Origin: Sinohyriopsis cumingii
Lineage: Eukaryota; Mollusca; Bivalvia; Unionida; Unionidae
NCBI GenBank assembly: GCA_028554795.2
Contig: CM068841.1
Location: 25,911,308 to 25,975,307, forward strand
Length of the DNA stretch: 64,000 nucleotides
Direction of reading: 5' to 3'
The translations under genes were made by a program, and so were the position numbers. Under the pieces are notes generated by a model. The model saw only the letters and a program-made list of their open reading frames with translations, searched no databases and was not told the DNA's origin. Below, in pieces: positions 1-10,442 of this stretch; within the stretch, counting starts at the first letter, position 1, and each line of letters opens with the position of its first letter.

Positions 1-552
1 CAGGCTGAGTTTTAGAAGGGCTTGCATTAGGCTGAAATACATTTCTGCCAGAAGACTGTTGAGTAGAAGTTTTATTCACAAAATGAACTTTATATGTTAA
101 AGAATACTCATCAGCAGTACGAGCAGCATTTTCCAAGGTTTCAATCTGATTTTCTTCAAGATAAGATTTAATGTCAATATGGACACAGTTTTTGAAATCA
201 TCAAGTAATACAAGTTGCATGAGACTTTCATGATCGCGTTCAACTTTCTTGGGTAAGGACCATCTATCAAATGACTGCTCTTTTTCTCTAGCAAATTCGA
301 CATGAGTTTGTCAAGCTACTTTTCTATAGTTTCTGAACTTTTGCCGATACGCTTCAGGGACTAACGCATAAGCACTAAGGATGGATTCCGTTACCACATC
401 ATATTTACCATTTTGGTCAACTGACAGTGAATTGTAAATATCACTAGCCTTACCAGTGAGTGTACATTGTAAGAACTGAGCCCAATGATCCCTTCGCCTT
501 TTAAATTTGTCAGCAACTTTTTCAAAACGAGTAAAGTATTTGCCTTAATTTC
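1..552 (-). pseudogene. Ty3/Gypsy Gag fragment (copy A), runs off the left edge
   Basis: Read on the minus strand, this is the middle and C-terminal part of a Gag of the SCAN-like type found in animal Ty3/Gypsy elements. Visible in order are FEKVADKFKRRRDHWAQFLQ, SDIYNSLSVDQ, ALVPEAYRQKFRNYRK, HVEFAREKEQSFDRW, VLLDDFKNCVHIDIKSYLEE and ARTADEYSLTYKVHFVNK. An in-frame TGA near 313-315 separates the YRK and HVEF parts, and a TAA lies near 548, so the copy is dead. Gag would form the particle that packages element RNA. The zinc knuckle and pol should lie left of position 1. It shares motif order with the Gag pieces at 5367-6010 and 59240-59876. The family call is firm; the lineage is inferred from copies B and C. 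Confidence 0.8.
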
Positions 553-1989
553 CTTTAAAATTTGTCATGAATCTAAATCTAATATTCCTCGGACGATCGA
601 AACATAAATTCGGCTTTTTTAGTATGAATGTGCTATCCAAAATCCAAAATTCAAAATTATCCTTAGGACGAGCCCGCAATTCTTATGTTACGTGTTCAGG
701 CTCGAATACAAAGTAACACAATAACGAGTGAAAACAACAAGCTTTGAAAAAATATAATAATTTATTTCCTTGGAAAATTCTGGAAAATTGGGAAAAAAGA
801 TGAACTTACGGTTTTAAGAATCAAATCCAAAAATAATCCAAGAATAATCCACGAATAAAATTTGTGTAGTCCTAATAACAACATATTCATCTGATTTCAA
901 GTTCGAATCCCGACGAACAATTTACGATGGAAGACGATGACGTATGCCGTAACCTGTAGTGTTGAAGGCTACAGTTTCTTGCAAAAAACAAAAATTATCA
1001 CTCCAGTTTTAGAAATCTGAACATTTTTTTATTAAAAAAAAGCTGTCCTTGTACAGCAATTTCACGTGAGCACACGTATTTTCCAGGAAAAAAGAATTAA
1101 TTCTTTTGAATCCATGTAATTTGAAACAACTAAAAACAGCACAAAATACAACTTCTATGTAAAGAAAAAGCCCTGCTTCTACTGATATCTCTCCAAAACA
1201 AAGATTATATCGTATTCCAAAACGAAGAAAGGGGGTCACGTGCTTATGTTCCAGAACGTCGCAGAAATTATGTGCGTGTTAAAGATTACGCGCACACAGT
1301 GTGGCCCTGACGAAAACCAATCATTTTACTCTATGAATTAAAAAATAAAACAAAAATTGTTTACATCTGAAGCACGTAATACCATCATGGCCTCGACAAC
1401 AACAAATCATTTTAAAATAAAAAAGAACTTATTTATGTGGCTGGTACTTTGGATCAAGGTCAGGATCTAGGTCAACACCTGGTGTTTATAAAACAAACAG
1501 TCAAGGTCAAACTATTTTTTCAAAACGTTTCATCTCCAGTAAATACATGTACAATATAATAGCATGTAATAAAAAAAATAAAAAACTGACAAAAAATTAC
1601 ATTGAAATAAATATTTATTAAATTAGATATAATTAACTCAAATATACATAATAATGCTAAAACATAGATGCGAAACCCACCAGTAATCATTAATGATATA
1701 ACAACCCCTAATAAATATAAATTAATGTACTAACACAGAAAAGACATTTCCCATTCACAAATAAAAATGCATTTGCTTATCATATAATGCATAAACAATA
1801 TTGTTTTTTTAGATATTAAAGTTATGGCATAGAAACCAATGTAAACTGTCAATTGTTTATTTCAGCGGGTAAAGCTTACGATAGAGGAATAAATTAAAAT
1901 TTTCCACGCAAATGACATGCAATTTACAATAAAGTCTTTCAAATGCATCGTTTATAGTCATCAAGTCATACCCGTTTAAAAAAAAACAT
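553..1989. other. no gene recognised
   Basis: AT-rich sequence upstream of Gag copy A, where the 5' LTR of that element would be expected. I could not find a convincing LTR pair, because only one end of the element is in view. A tRNA T-arm-like string occurs near 902-917, but it lacks a CCA end and is not called a primer-binding site. Confidence 0.4.
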
Positions 1990-1991
1990 AA

Positions 1992-2030
<39 letters not shown>

Positions 2031-2032
2031 AT
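1990..2032. repeat. (AAAT)n microsatellite
   Basis: About ten uninterrupted tetranucleotide units. Confidence 0.95.
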
Positions 2033-3365
2033 ACTTACATCCACATTATTTTAAGTTACAGCAAAGGTATTCTGCTTGTCGAATTCCTACCCAAGATTTT
2101 CATATTGTTCGTCCTATCTCGTCCATAAGATTACTAATACAAAATTTAAATAAATAAAAAGAATGTAAAGTAACAAAGACATATGCTGAACAAACCCACT
2201 CCACGTCATGCATTCCCGCAAGAGACAGTTGAACCAACAACAGTAGAAATAGTTAAAGACAGTCATCACTTTTCAATCAATGTTGAGTTTTCTAACTGCA
2301 TTAAATATGACTGTCTCTTCCGAAAGTATCCGGTTCCTGAGGCCAGAGAGGACATTTTGAATTTACTTACTGTGAAGGATGCATTTTCAATTTACCTACA
2401 AGATTAGCAGCAGATATGTCCCAGAGAAAGTACATAAAGCAACTAGAGGGGAAATACTGTTGTAACTCTAATTGTGCCAGAATAAAGATACGTAATAGTA
2501 AAGTTTATAAAATGTCATCACAGTGCCTATTACCTTTCCTCCTGACCGATACTGGTTTACAAAACTTTCAACTGTATTTCTTTTTCAACTTCTATTGATA
2601 TCATGACATCAAAACTCCTTCGTTGCCAAACAGACATTTTAATGTGAAAGTCTTCAACCAACTCATACATACCTCTATAACAAGATATGAAAGATATTTT
2701 GTGTCTCAAAGCATTTAAAGAAAACAATTTTGTATGCCTTTCGTAATGTCTCAGACACGTGATTAAAAACCTTTAATCGTCCTGGAGAAATACTATAGCA
2801 TATTCTTTAATGCGAACCACAACACTGAGATTCTATTACATTATTTTATAGCCTTGTGAGTATTTGACGCATTTTTCATATCCGTGAACCCTACGCGAAC
2901 CATAATCTCATACACATTTAATCTCCAGTTCATTTGTATTACTTCAGTATCGTTCGTGTCTGGATTTACCATCGATATGAAATATTGAGATGATTAAGCT
3001 AACTATTTAAATGAACAGTCTTGTGGAAAGCATGTGTGCATTGTCTTGTACAAGACGATAAATCTACGATAGACCTGTTATATCTGGGTCAAATCACAAT
3101 CTTTATAAGAGTATCATTTAAGCTGAAAATAATCACGTGAAAATCTTTTTCTTTATTATGATTCCGGTACCAATTTTGGTCAGTATATCATGGATATTTT
3201 GACATACAACTTCAAATGAGCACAGAAGAATATATGTACCGTAATCATTCTTCGTAATCATCCTTTATAATTGAAAAACTACTTACTAGGCCAAAAAATA
3301 TTTAATCAGCTGCCACTAGGAGAAGCAACTTTTCGTTTAGTTTCCAGTTTTTTGTCACACATTTA
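2033..3365. other. no gene recognised; expected place of reverse transcriptase for Gypsy copy B
   Basis: If the element at 3366-6010 has Gmr1-like order, its reverse transcriptase and RNase H should follow on the minus strand here. I read all minus-strand frames and saw no YxDD box or flanking RT motif. The region is either deleted, too decayed, or a different sequence. Confidence 0.4.
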
Positions 3366-4620
3366 CTAAAACAAACCATTTACACGTTTCGGATGTGAAA
3401 GTCTCTGGCCCAGATTATTCAATGGTTCTGAATTCCGAAGATTGTTTACACTAAAGTCACTACAATACGATTTCAATCCATCGTTCAAATCCTCACAGTA
3501 TGGCATAGGTACAATTAAATTAAATTCACGACGAGCAAGGCTGTCTCTATCGACATTCCGCTTTCTTATATATGGCAAAGTTGATTTTGTTTAAGCCTTT
3601 CGAGAGTGTTAATGATATAATATAAGCCACTTACTCTCTTTTCATCTGTAAAAGGACAATAAGATTAAGCCTGAAGTAGATTTTGAGGTATGGGCAAAGA
3701 GCCAGAAATCTCTCACTAAGCTGAAAGCTCCTTTCCTTTCTATGTTGTGTCATATCGTAATCTTTTGTTTTAGTAAAGTGAAGATTAATTCTTTCTACTA
3801 TACATGCCATTTGAAATCAAAAACATAATCAAGAATATTTGTTTCTGAAGCTTCACTTAAAAGAAGTTTCATTTGTAATAACTTCAATGGTCTAAAACAG
3901 TATAGCCAAAAAATATTTCAAAAGGACTAATGATTCTGGAAGTGATTACCTTACAAAAATCAGCATTAAATGAACCCCCTCGTCCCAGTCTTTTCCGGTA
4001 TCATATTTTTCAACATGTGATGAACTCTGCTTAAAGCCCCGTGAATATCGCATAACTTGCTGAAAAATTCCAGACATAACATATGACATCGGATCAGATT
4101 AGGCAAAGCTTTTACTAGGGTTTTAGTTTCATATTCCTCAAAGGAATTGACTCTAAACGTTGTCTGGATGCTTACATTATCATTGACACGTATTGATCGA
4201 ATGGATTGGTCTTAGTTAAAGGACCGTCACACTCTGCTATTATTCTCCTAAATCGTTTGCCAAATGCAAAATTATGTTGCATAATAGACATAGGTATCGT
4301 CTGATTGGATTTTCCTACCATTTGACAAGTGTAAACATATCTACAGTATGTATTTTTCTGAGATCTTATGATAAGCTTTATTAACCCCAAAATGACCAGC
4401 TAAAGGATTTTAATTGGGTAGACTAATAATATTGAATCTTAGAAGCAGCAATGATATAGCTCAATGGCTACTCGTCACAACTGGGTACCTAAGGTGGTCT
4501 CCATTTTCTCACAAGGACGCCCATTCACCAAATGTGGCACCAGTTTCGATAATTGCCGTCTTAAAAGATAAGGAGATCTCAGGAACTTGCTTTTTAGTCA
4601 CCAATAAGTGATTATCCTTT
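3366..4620 (-). pseudogene. Gypsy integrase remnant (copy B)
   Basis: Integrase would insert element cDNA into the host genome. The N-terminal part reads NPLAGHFGVNKAY and, after a gap, YVYTCQMVGKSNQTIP, the C-x2-C half of the H2C2 zinc-binding domain. The start of the catalytic core follows as CDGPLTKTNPFDQYVSMIM. Further pieces in shifted frames are KDWDEGVHLMLIFVR, then NILDYVFDFKW, ERSFQLSERFLALCPYL, GLYYIINTLERLKQNQLCHI and NSEPLNNLGQRLSHP, which match the post-core region of this lineage in order. Multiple frameshifts and stops make it nonfunctional. The open stretches at 3366-3578 and 4172-4390 are the best preserved parts. Confidence 0.75.
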
Positions 4621-4868
4621 GTTACCCTGACTTGAATAGAGACCGAGGAGAAAAAAGAGTATCACTTTGATCAGTAAATTTAGATTCATCCATACTAGGA
4701 ACAAAAGTAACCTCATTAAAAATCTGACCAATAAACGTGTCCGATGAAGGAATAATTGTCTGATTAACATCATTCCCAATGCTCTTTCTGCCGAAACTCA
4801 AATAACTACAGAAACTGTGTATAAATCATGTATTTTCAATATGATCGACTATCTGATCCAAATAAGGA

Positions 4869-5391
4869 GTGTCCATTTCAAGTGAATTAGCCTCAACCAG
4901 ATCTCCAGCTAGATCAGTGTCTAGTAATAATTTTATAAACTCGATTGGTACAGATGTTACTGCTCTATCTATCACGGGTCCCGAGAATAAGCCTGTTGAC
5001 AAATTTGCAAAACTGAGACAAGCATTATCAAAGCCGCAATCTATTCCCTGAATAAGAAAACTTTCACTAGAAGAAGTTTTCTCAGAAAAATAAAATTACC
5101 TGATAATTAAAAAAGCTCAGAGGCTCCTATGTCCCTTAAAATTGAAATATAGATAGACTTGGCATAATGACTTTTACGTGGTATACAACCTTTTGACAAG
5201 AATGTTTCATAATCCTCGATAACAAGATCAGAATGGGGTTCGTTTGACACAACAACTGTATTATTTTCTATACATGATCGTGATACTGACCTCTCAGAAA
5301 TGTGAGCATATGGAATTAATCTGTCCTGATTCTGTTGATTATTCTTCAGTATGTAGCAAATATAAACTACGTGCTCTTTCGTCGTGTAACA
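4869..5391 (-). pseudogene. Gypsy zinc knuckle and aspartic protease remnant (copy B)
   Basis: At 5356-5391 the minus strand reads CYTTKEHVVYIC, a degenerate CCHC knuckle that keeps the first Cys, the His and the last Cys but has lost the second Cys. It is followed by ISILRDIGASELFLI at about 5100-5170, the retropepsin active-site region. The usual D-T/S-G is DIG here, so the catalytic triad is damaged. Next come SEKTSSSESFLIQGIDCGF and LLLDTDLAGDLV, which match the flap and C-terminal part of the protease of this lineage. A frame change near 5100 breaks the ORF. Protease would cleave the Gag-Pol polyprotein. Confidence 0.7.
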
Positions 5392-6010
5392 GGTGCGAGT
5401 AGAAAGAGATAAGAATGTCTAATCAGTCTTATCAAAGACTTTTGTCCTAAAAGTTGTGCCAGACAGAGATCTGGAAGTGTTCGCATAACACTTAGATGGT
5501 CTTTTACCAAATAACTGCTGGTAGAAGTCTTGCTGACATAAATAGGTAGTGTGCATGGAATAATCGCAAGCAGTACGATCATAATTTTCTATCGTTTCCA
5601 CCTTTTGATCATCAACGTAAAGGTAACGTCATTATAGACTCATATCTTGAACTCTTCGACAAATATAAGTTGTCTAAAGTTATCGTATTCCTGACCAACC
5701 TTTCTGACTGAATAGCACACATCTAACTAGTGGTCATTTTCTGTTGTAAATCCCACATCCGTCTGGCGATTTTATTTCTTACGCTTCCGAAACCTCTGTT
5801 GATATACCACAGGTACCAACTCATAACTCTTCAATATACAGTATCCCCATCATAATCAGCATAGTGTAATACTGACAAATAAGTGTAAAGTTCACGAACC
5901 TTGCCACTAGGTACACTTTGTACGAACAGTCATATGCTCTCTTGAGAATTTCAAATTTTCAGCATTATTTTCATAGTGAGGACAATATTAATCTCCTCGA
6001 ATGTGTCTGT
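5367..6010 (-). pseudogene. Gypsy Gag remnant (copy B)
   Basis: The same Gag as copy A but more decayed. Minus-strand pieces in order are HYENNAENLKFSREHM, YTYLSVLHYADYDGDTVY, SYELVPVVYQQRFRKRKK, DNFRQLIFVEEFK, KVETIENYDRTACDYSMHT and DFYQQLFGKRPSKCYANTS. At least three frame changes and several stops are present. An open plus-strand frame at 5918-6310 overlaps it and is judged a shadow. Homology to copies A and C is clear from motif order and spacing. Confidence 0.7.
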
Positions 6011-6720
6011 AAGGTAGGTAAGTGCTTTCCATTTCCCAGTTTTAATTCCTGTAATCTAACTTGTATTCCCTTTGTATCTTTCTCTGTGTTTCATCTCTTC
6101 CTCAAATTTGTATGTCTTCTCTCTCTCTCTCTCTCTCTCAGTCTCTCTAAATCTGTTTTCTTTCCGCTTACTGCCTTTGCTTTTCTCATTATCTATCTCA
6201 TTCGCTTCGCATTTCTATCATTTCCATCTGAAACTCAAGTTTTTGTGACTCTAATTCATTTATTTTTAGCTGTTGTTCCGTTTTCACAGATTCTAACCCC
6301 TCCAAGGTAGGTTGTTATTTAAGTCGTTCACTTTTGATGACATTGTAATGACTTGTTGGTTTTAATATAAACTTCTCAAATATTTGAAGTAAAACCTGGG
6401 ATATAAATAATTATGAATAAAAGTGAATTTAAAATTCAAATACAAATCGAAGATTTCTTAAATATTTTAGAGATCTTCTCCCGGACGATCTCCCAATTTT
6501 CTGTACTCTTAAACTAAGTAGTATAGAAAAGCTTAAAAAAACGAGAGAAAAAAACCCGAGCTATTATTGTAAAATCCAACACGTATTTTATCTCCCTAGA
6601 ATACAAAATAAAAATTTGAAAAGAACTTAAAGTCTTGCGTGTTCAAATCACAAATAGTCCTCAATGTTCTATCAAAAGTCAAATGTATGAAGTACCAACT
6701 TAATTCGAACGGTTTTCCAA
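6011..6720. other. no gene; contains a short (CT)n run
   Basis: Unassigned sequence containing a CT-rich microsatellite at about 6119-6149. The plus-strand open frame crossing it is low-complexity and Phe/Ser/Leu-rich, and is not supported as a gene. Confidence 0.5.
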
Positions 6721-6836
6721 TGTATGTATGTATGCATGCATGCATGCATGTATGTATGTATGGATGGATGGATGGATGGATGGATGGATGCATGCATGGA
6801 TGGATGTATGTATGGATGGATGTATGTATGTATGTA

Positions 6837-6878
<42 letters not shown>
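6721..6878. repeat. compound microsatellite (TGTA/TGCA/TGGA)n then (TG)n
   Basis: Blocks of TGTA, TGCA and TGGA tetranucleotides grade into each other and end in about 17 TG units (6844-6877). The open frames on both strands here are translations of the repeat, not genes. Confidence 0.97.
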
Positions 6879-6880
<2 letters not shown>

Positions 6881-6983
6881 AAAGATGCTGAACTCCAATT
6901 ACCTCAGCTTGGCACAATGGAACATTTCATATGCTGAAGTCAGTTAGACATTTAGTAAGTCAATGAAATATATATTAGACTTT

Positions 6984-6986
<3 letters not shown>

Positions 6987-7066
<80 letters not shown>
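6987..7066. repeat. (AT)n microsatellite, 80 bp
   Basis: Uninterrupted AT dinucleotides. Confidence 0.97.
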
Positions 7067-7068
<2 letters not shown>

Positions 7069-7463
7069 ACATTATTTACGACCTTGACTTCAACATGCGA
7101 CTGATTTGAAAGAAACATAATTGGAATGTAAAGATCAAGGATTATATATCATTTGATATAACTTGGAAACCAGCGCGGACAAAATAACAAAGCTTCCCTG
7201 TGACGTCTTCATCTGATCAGAATAAAAAACGTACACAGAAACATATATACACACTGTGACACGTGTACATCACGAAATAATTACATTCTAACACAGCGAA
7301 ACAACACTAGCAAAACACTGAATAGGTTAAAACGTTTTATCTTTTTCTTTACACGATTAAGAGCATTGTGAGTTGAAATTTGTTTACCTGAAGTTAATGC
7401 AATGGTTAAGGGTAAGATTAGTGGTAGCAATTCTTAGACCAGTATGCAATCAGGAGTGAACGC

Positions 7464-7703
7464 GTGTGTGTGTGTGTGTGTGTGTGTGTTTGTGATTTGG
7501 ATTTTTTACATAGCTTTAAAATGTTTTCAGTCATATCACTACGATGTCTGCAGTGTGGACTAACAATACTCTCTTAATGTTAAGCGCCAAGCAAGGTAGC
7601 TGTTAGTACCATTTTTGTAAGTCTTTGGTATGACTCTGCCGGGGATCGAAACCACGACCTCCCGCATCCAGTACGGACCCTCTAACCACTAGGCCACCGG
7701 AGC
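7464..7703 (-). mobile_element. tRNA-derived SINE, internally deleted
   Basis: A minus-strand copy of the SINE family described at 10937-11253. The tRNA-like head (complement of gctccggtggcctag) is at the right end, and the tail with (TG)n on plus is at 7464-7489. About 105 bp of the body are missing between the 3' box (gtctgcagtgtgg, ends near 7559) and the actaacaatac box. The anticodon-arm region also differs from the other copies. Confidence 0.85.
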
Positions 7704-8666
7704 TGTGTAAACTAATGTTGGACAGTTAATAGTAGTGCGATAACTAACAGAAAATGAGCTAAGGTATAACAATGTATAAATACTTTAAACGCAACACGAA
7801 TACAAGTTAAATAATTGCATTTGGTTACAGAAATAAAAATTACCCGATCTAAAAGAAAAACAATACTTATGTTCGTTACTTGGCTGAATCCATATGGGGT
7901 CATTTAACATTCCCTTCCTTAATATTGTGAAATGATTTTAGTAATTTTGTTCAGATGCATATACCATTCTGTTTGTACGGTAGATCAGCAAGATCGATGA
8001 TATAGCGTGCCGATTACAAATATAGTATTAAAATGTAAAGAGCATAACAAATCCCGTCTGCAATTTTACTTTAAAGTTGGCACCGGGTTTTGAACAATTT
8101 TAACAACACCTTGATTGCAGTTTGCATTATAATACATTCCAGATACTTTCTCCACACAGATGCGTAATCAAGGCTGTGAAAGAGTGGATGTTTTATGATG
8201 AAGAAGCAGTCGTAATTTAATTATTTCAATTCCAGTCGATATTCCATCATTCATACTGTACGCCCCTTATTTTCATCTTACCAGTTAAGACCACCACTTT
8301 ATTAAAGCAACATCTCATATAATCTGATTGTCACCGAATAAAGCAAGAATATAATTAGAACAATTTGGGTAACTGGTTTCTCTGACGCATACAGCGTTAC
8401 CTGGGATATATATTTAGTTTTGTTCCTGACTGGGCAATACATGCATCTCGTTGTAGGTCGCTCGCGTCGCGTTTGCCATATCGCTCGATGTGCACGGGTA
8501 CTTTACCACTGTTCTTATACATTCTCTTTTTTCGTATTTATATGATACATATTGTCTTATGCGACACAGTGATCGCTCAGATCTTGTCAAGGAGTGTCAA
8601 TACTCTAGAGACTTACTTCAGCCGTAGGGGTAAGTCATAAATAATATACAAGTCATATTTGTAAAC

Positions 8667-8667
<1 letters not shown>
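7704..8667. other. no gene recognised
   Basis: AT-rich unique-looking sequence. A short CpG-rich patch (about 8455-8500) stands out against the background, but no ORF or exon with good signals accompanies it. Confidence 0.4.

Positions 8668-8745
<78 letters not shown>
8668..8745. repeat. (TA)n microsatellite, 78 bp
   Basis: Uninterrupted TA dinucleotides. Confidence 0.97.
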
Positions 8746-8749
<4 letters not shown>

Positions 8750-9354
8750 CTCCCATCACTATTCCGTCTTTATTTTTCATTCTTCGGATTTTTCGGTTAC
8801 AAGATGGCCGCTATCGCTTAACCGGCTTGAAACAGCTGTTCCGTTTTTTTTGTGCCGTTTTCATGATATTTGTGCTTGTTCCCTGTCTTCGTCTCCGTTG
8901 TGTTCATTATGTATTGGCTGTTCCGTTCGTATGTGTTTCTTCATCTCCTTGTTTTGAAAACGAGAACAATTAGACTTTTTCTCAGCTGTCTTGCTCCACT
9001 GCTACTATTTCCTTTGTTTTTGAACAAACCGCCATCACGTGATACTCGCCAGTAAACCTGTTTATGCTATGATGGACCCTCATTAAATTGCTTTAAATGA
9101 CCACTACTTGGCTCTCTACACTACATTGTGCTCTAGACTAAACGAACTGGGACTACATTCATCATTACCTATATGTAAGCAGACGCGAAAAAATAAACGT
9201 TGTTTCAAAGCTGGCCGGCATAGAACAGGAAGAAGAATTTCAGTTACCTCCCTTATGCCCTTTCCGGCTCTACAATTTAAAAATTCGACCGTTAATTAGC
9301 TAACCTAATTGAAATCCTTATCAATTCGTCAAACTTTGTGTCAACTATCCAAGA

Positions 9355-9850
9355 TATACCTCTGAGTATCCCATTATTCAATGCTCAGTCAGTAGGACCA
9401 CCGGAAAAGCACACATAAATAGTTAATTTTATTAACGATCAGAATATGGACGCCTTTTTCCTGACAGAAATATGGCTAAAAACATCAGGCCTAATCCTAG
9501 TAGAACAAACAAGCTGACTGAATCTCTCCTTTTGGAGCAGTTTCCGAATCTCCTGGAGTATGGAAATTCGATAGATGGCATCCTGATTATTCTTGGAGAT
9601 TTCAACTTTCACTTTGACTGTCCGAAAACCCAAGAACATCAAAACTCATAGATTTCAATAATCTTTTCAACCTCAGTCTGTCAGCTAACCAACCCACCCA
9701 TAAACATGGTCACATTTCAGACTGGTTTCTTCATAGACCTGATGATAACATTCTACGGTCCTCCCTGGTATCCCATGAACTTGCATCAGATCACCTCTGC
9801 ATTATATGCCATATTGACGTATCAGTCCCTAACCCTCTACCTTTATCTGT
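9355..9850 (+). pseudogene. LINE apurinic/apyrimidinic-like endonuclease, internally deleted
   Basis: The endonuclease nicks target DNA to prime reverse transcription. The start is visible as FNAQSVG, then VNFINDQNMDAFFLTE with the catalytic Glu, and a later GDFNFHFDCPK block. The terminal ASDHLCIICHIDVSVPNP block carries the catalytic SDH. The stretch between WLKTSG (about 9490) and LTESLLLEQFPN is much shorter than in related elements, implying an internal deletion of roughly 200-300 bp. A stop falls near 9407 and frame changes follow. Confidence 0.7.
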
Positions 9851-10442
9851 TACTAAGAGAAACCTCTGTATGATAAATAGAACCAAACTAATGCATGACA
9901 TCCAAACAATAACTTGCTTACCTCCTACAGCAGAAAAAACTCAATAACTTCCTGCGTTCATTGCTCGACAAACATGCCCCAGCTACCATGAGCAGAGTAT
10001 CAATTCAAAAGTTTCTCCATGGTATAGCAGTGTTAGGGACCAGCTTTGCACTACTAAAAGAGACCGCCATAAAGCTGAGAGGCTCTGGCTTTCCACCAGA
10101 CTCACTATTCATAAGCAAATCTATGAAACCGCTAAGAAAAATGTCACAAATATAGTCCATGCAGCGAAATCAGCTCACTACACTACTAAGATCATGGAAA
10201 GTTCCAGCTGCAAAGAGCTCTTTGAGATTACTAAGAAGATAATGTCAAGGAACAAATCTATACCACTTCCAACTACGTTCTCTCCAGTTGACCTTATGGA
10301 AATGTTTGCGAATTTCTTCCGTGACAAAGCACAAACCATTAGAGATAAGCATGCCACCACAATTTAAATTGACTCGTCGTCACCATACAGATGGGATACA
10401 GAATTTGAGCGGCAATCATTAGCAGCATTTTAAGCTGTCTCT

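Larger units (their letters stand above)
3366..6010 (-). mobile_element. Ty3/Gypsy retrotransposon remnant, Gag-protease-integrase order (copy B)
   Basis: On the minus strand the order is Gag (5367-6010), a decayed zinc knuckle and protease (4869-5391), then integrase (3366-4620). Only about 500 bp separate the end of the protease from the integrase zinc-binding region, so there is no room for RT and RNase H between them. In most Ty3/Gypsy elements RT-RNase H lies between protease and integrase. The order seen here is that of Gmr1-like elements, where integrase comes first. All reading frames carry stops and shifts. LTRs were not identified. Confidence 0.7.

Noticed and set aside
902..920. 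Possible primer-binding site (tRNA T-arm-like ttcgaatccc) for Gypsy copy A
   Set aside because: No CCA end and no adjacent LTR end, so it is likely coincidence.
2183..2598. Two small plus-strand open frames
   Set aside because: No domain, no signals, and they lie in a region expected to hold a decayed Gypsy pol on the other strand.
5918..6310. 130-codon plus-strand open frame
   Set aside because: It overlaps Gypsy Gag on the other strand, then a CT microsatellite. The composition is low-complexity and Phe/Ser/Leu-rich.
6596..6937. Several open frames of His/Thr/Ile or Met/Cys/Trp repeats
   Set aside because: Translations of the compound microsatellite at 6721-6878.
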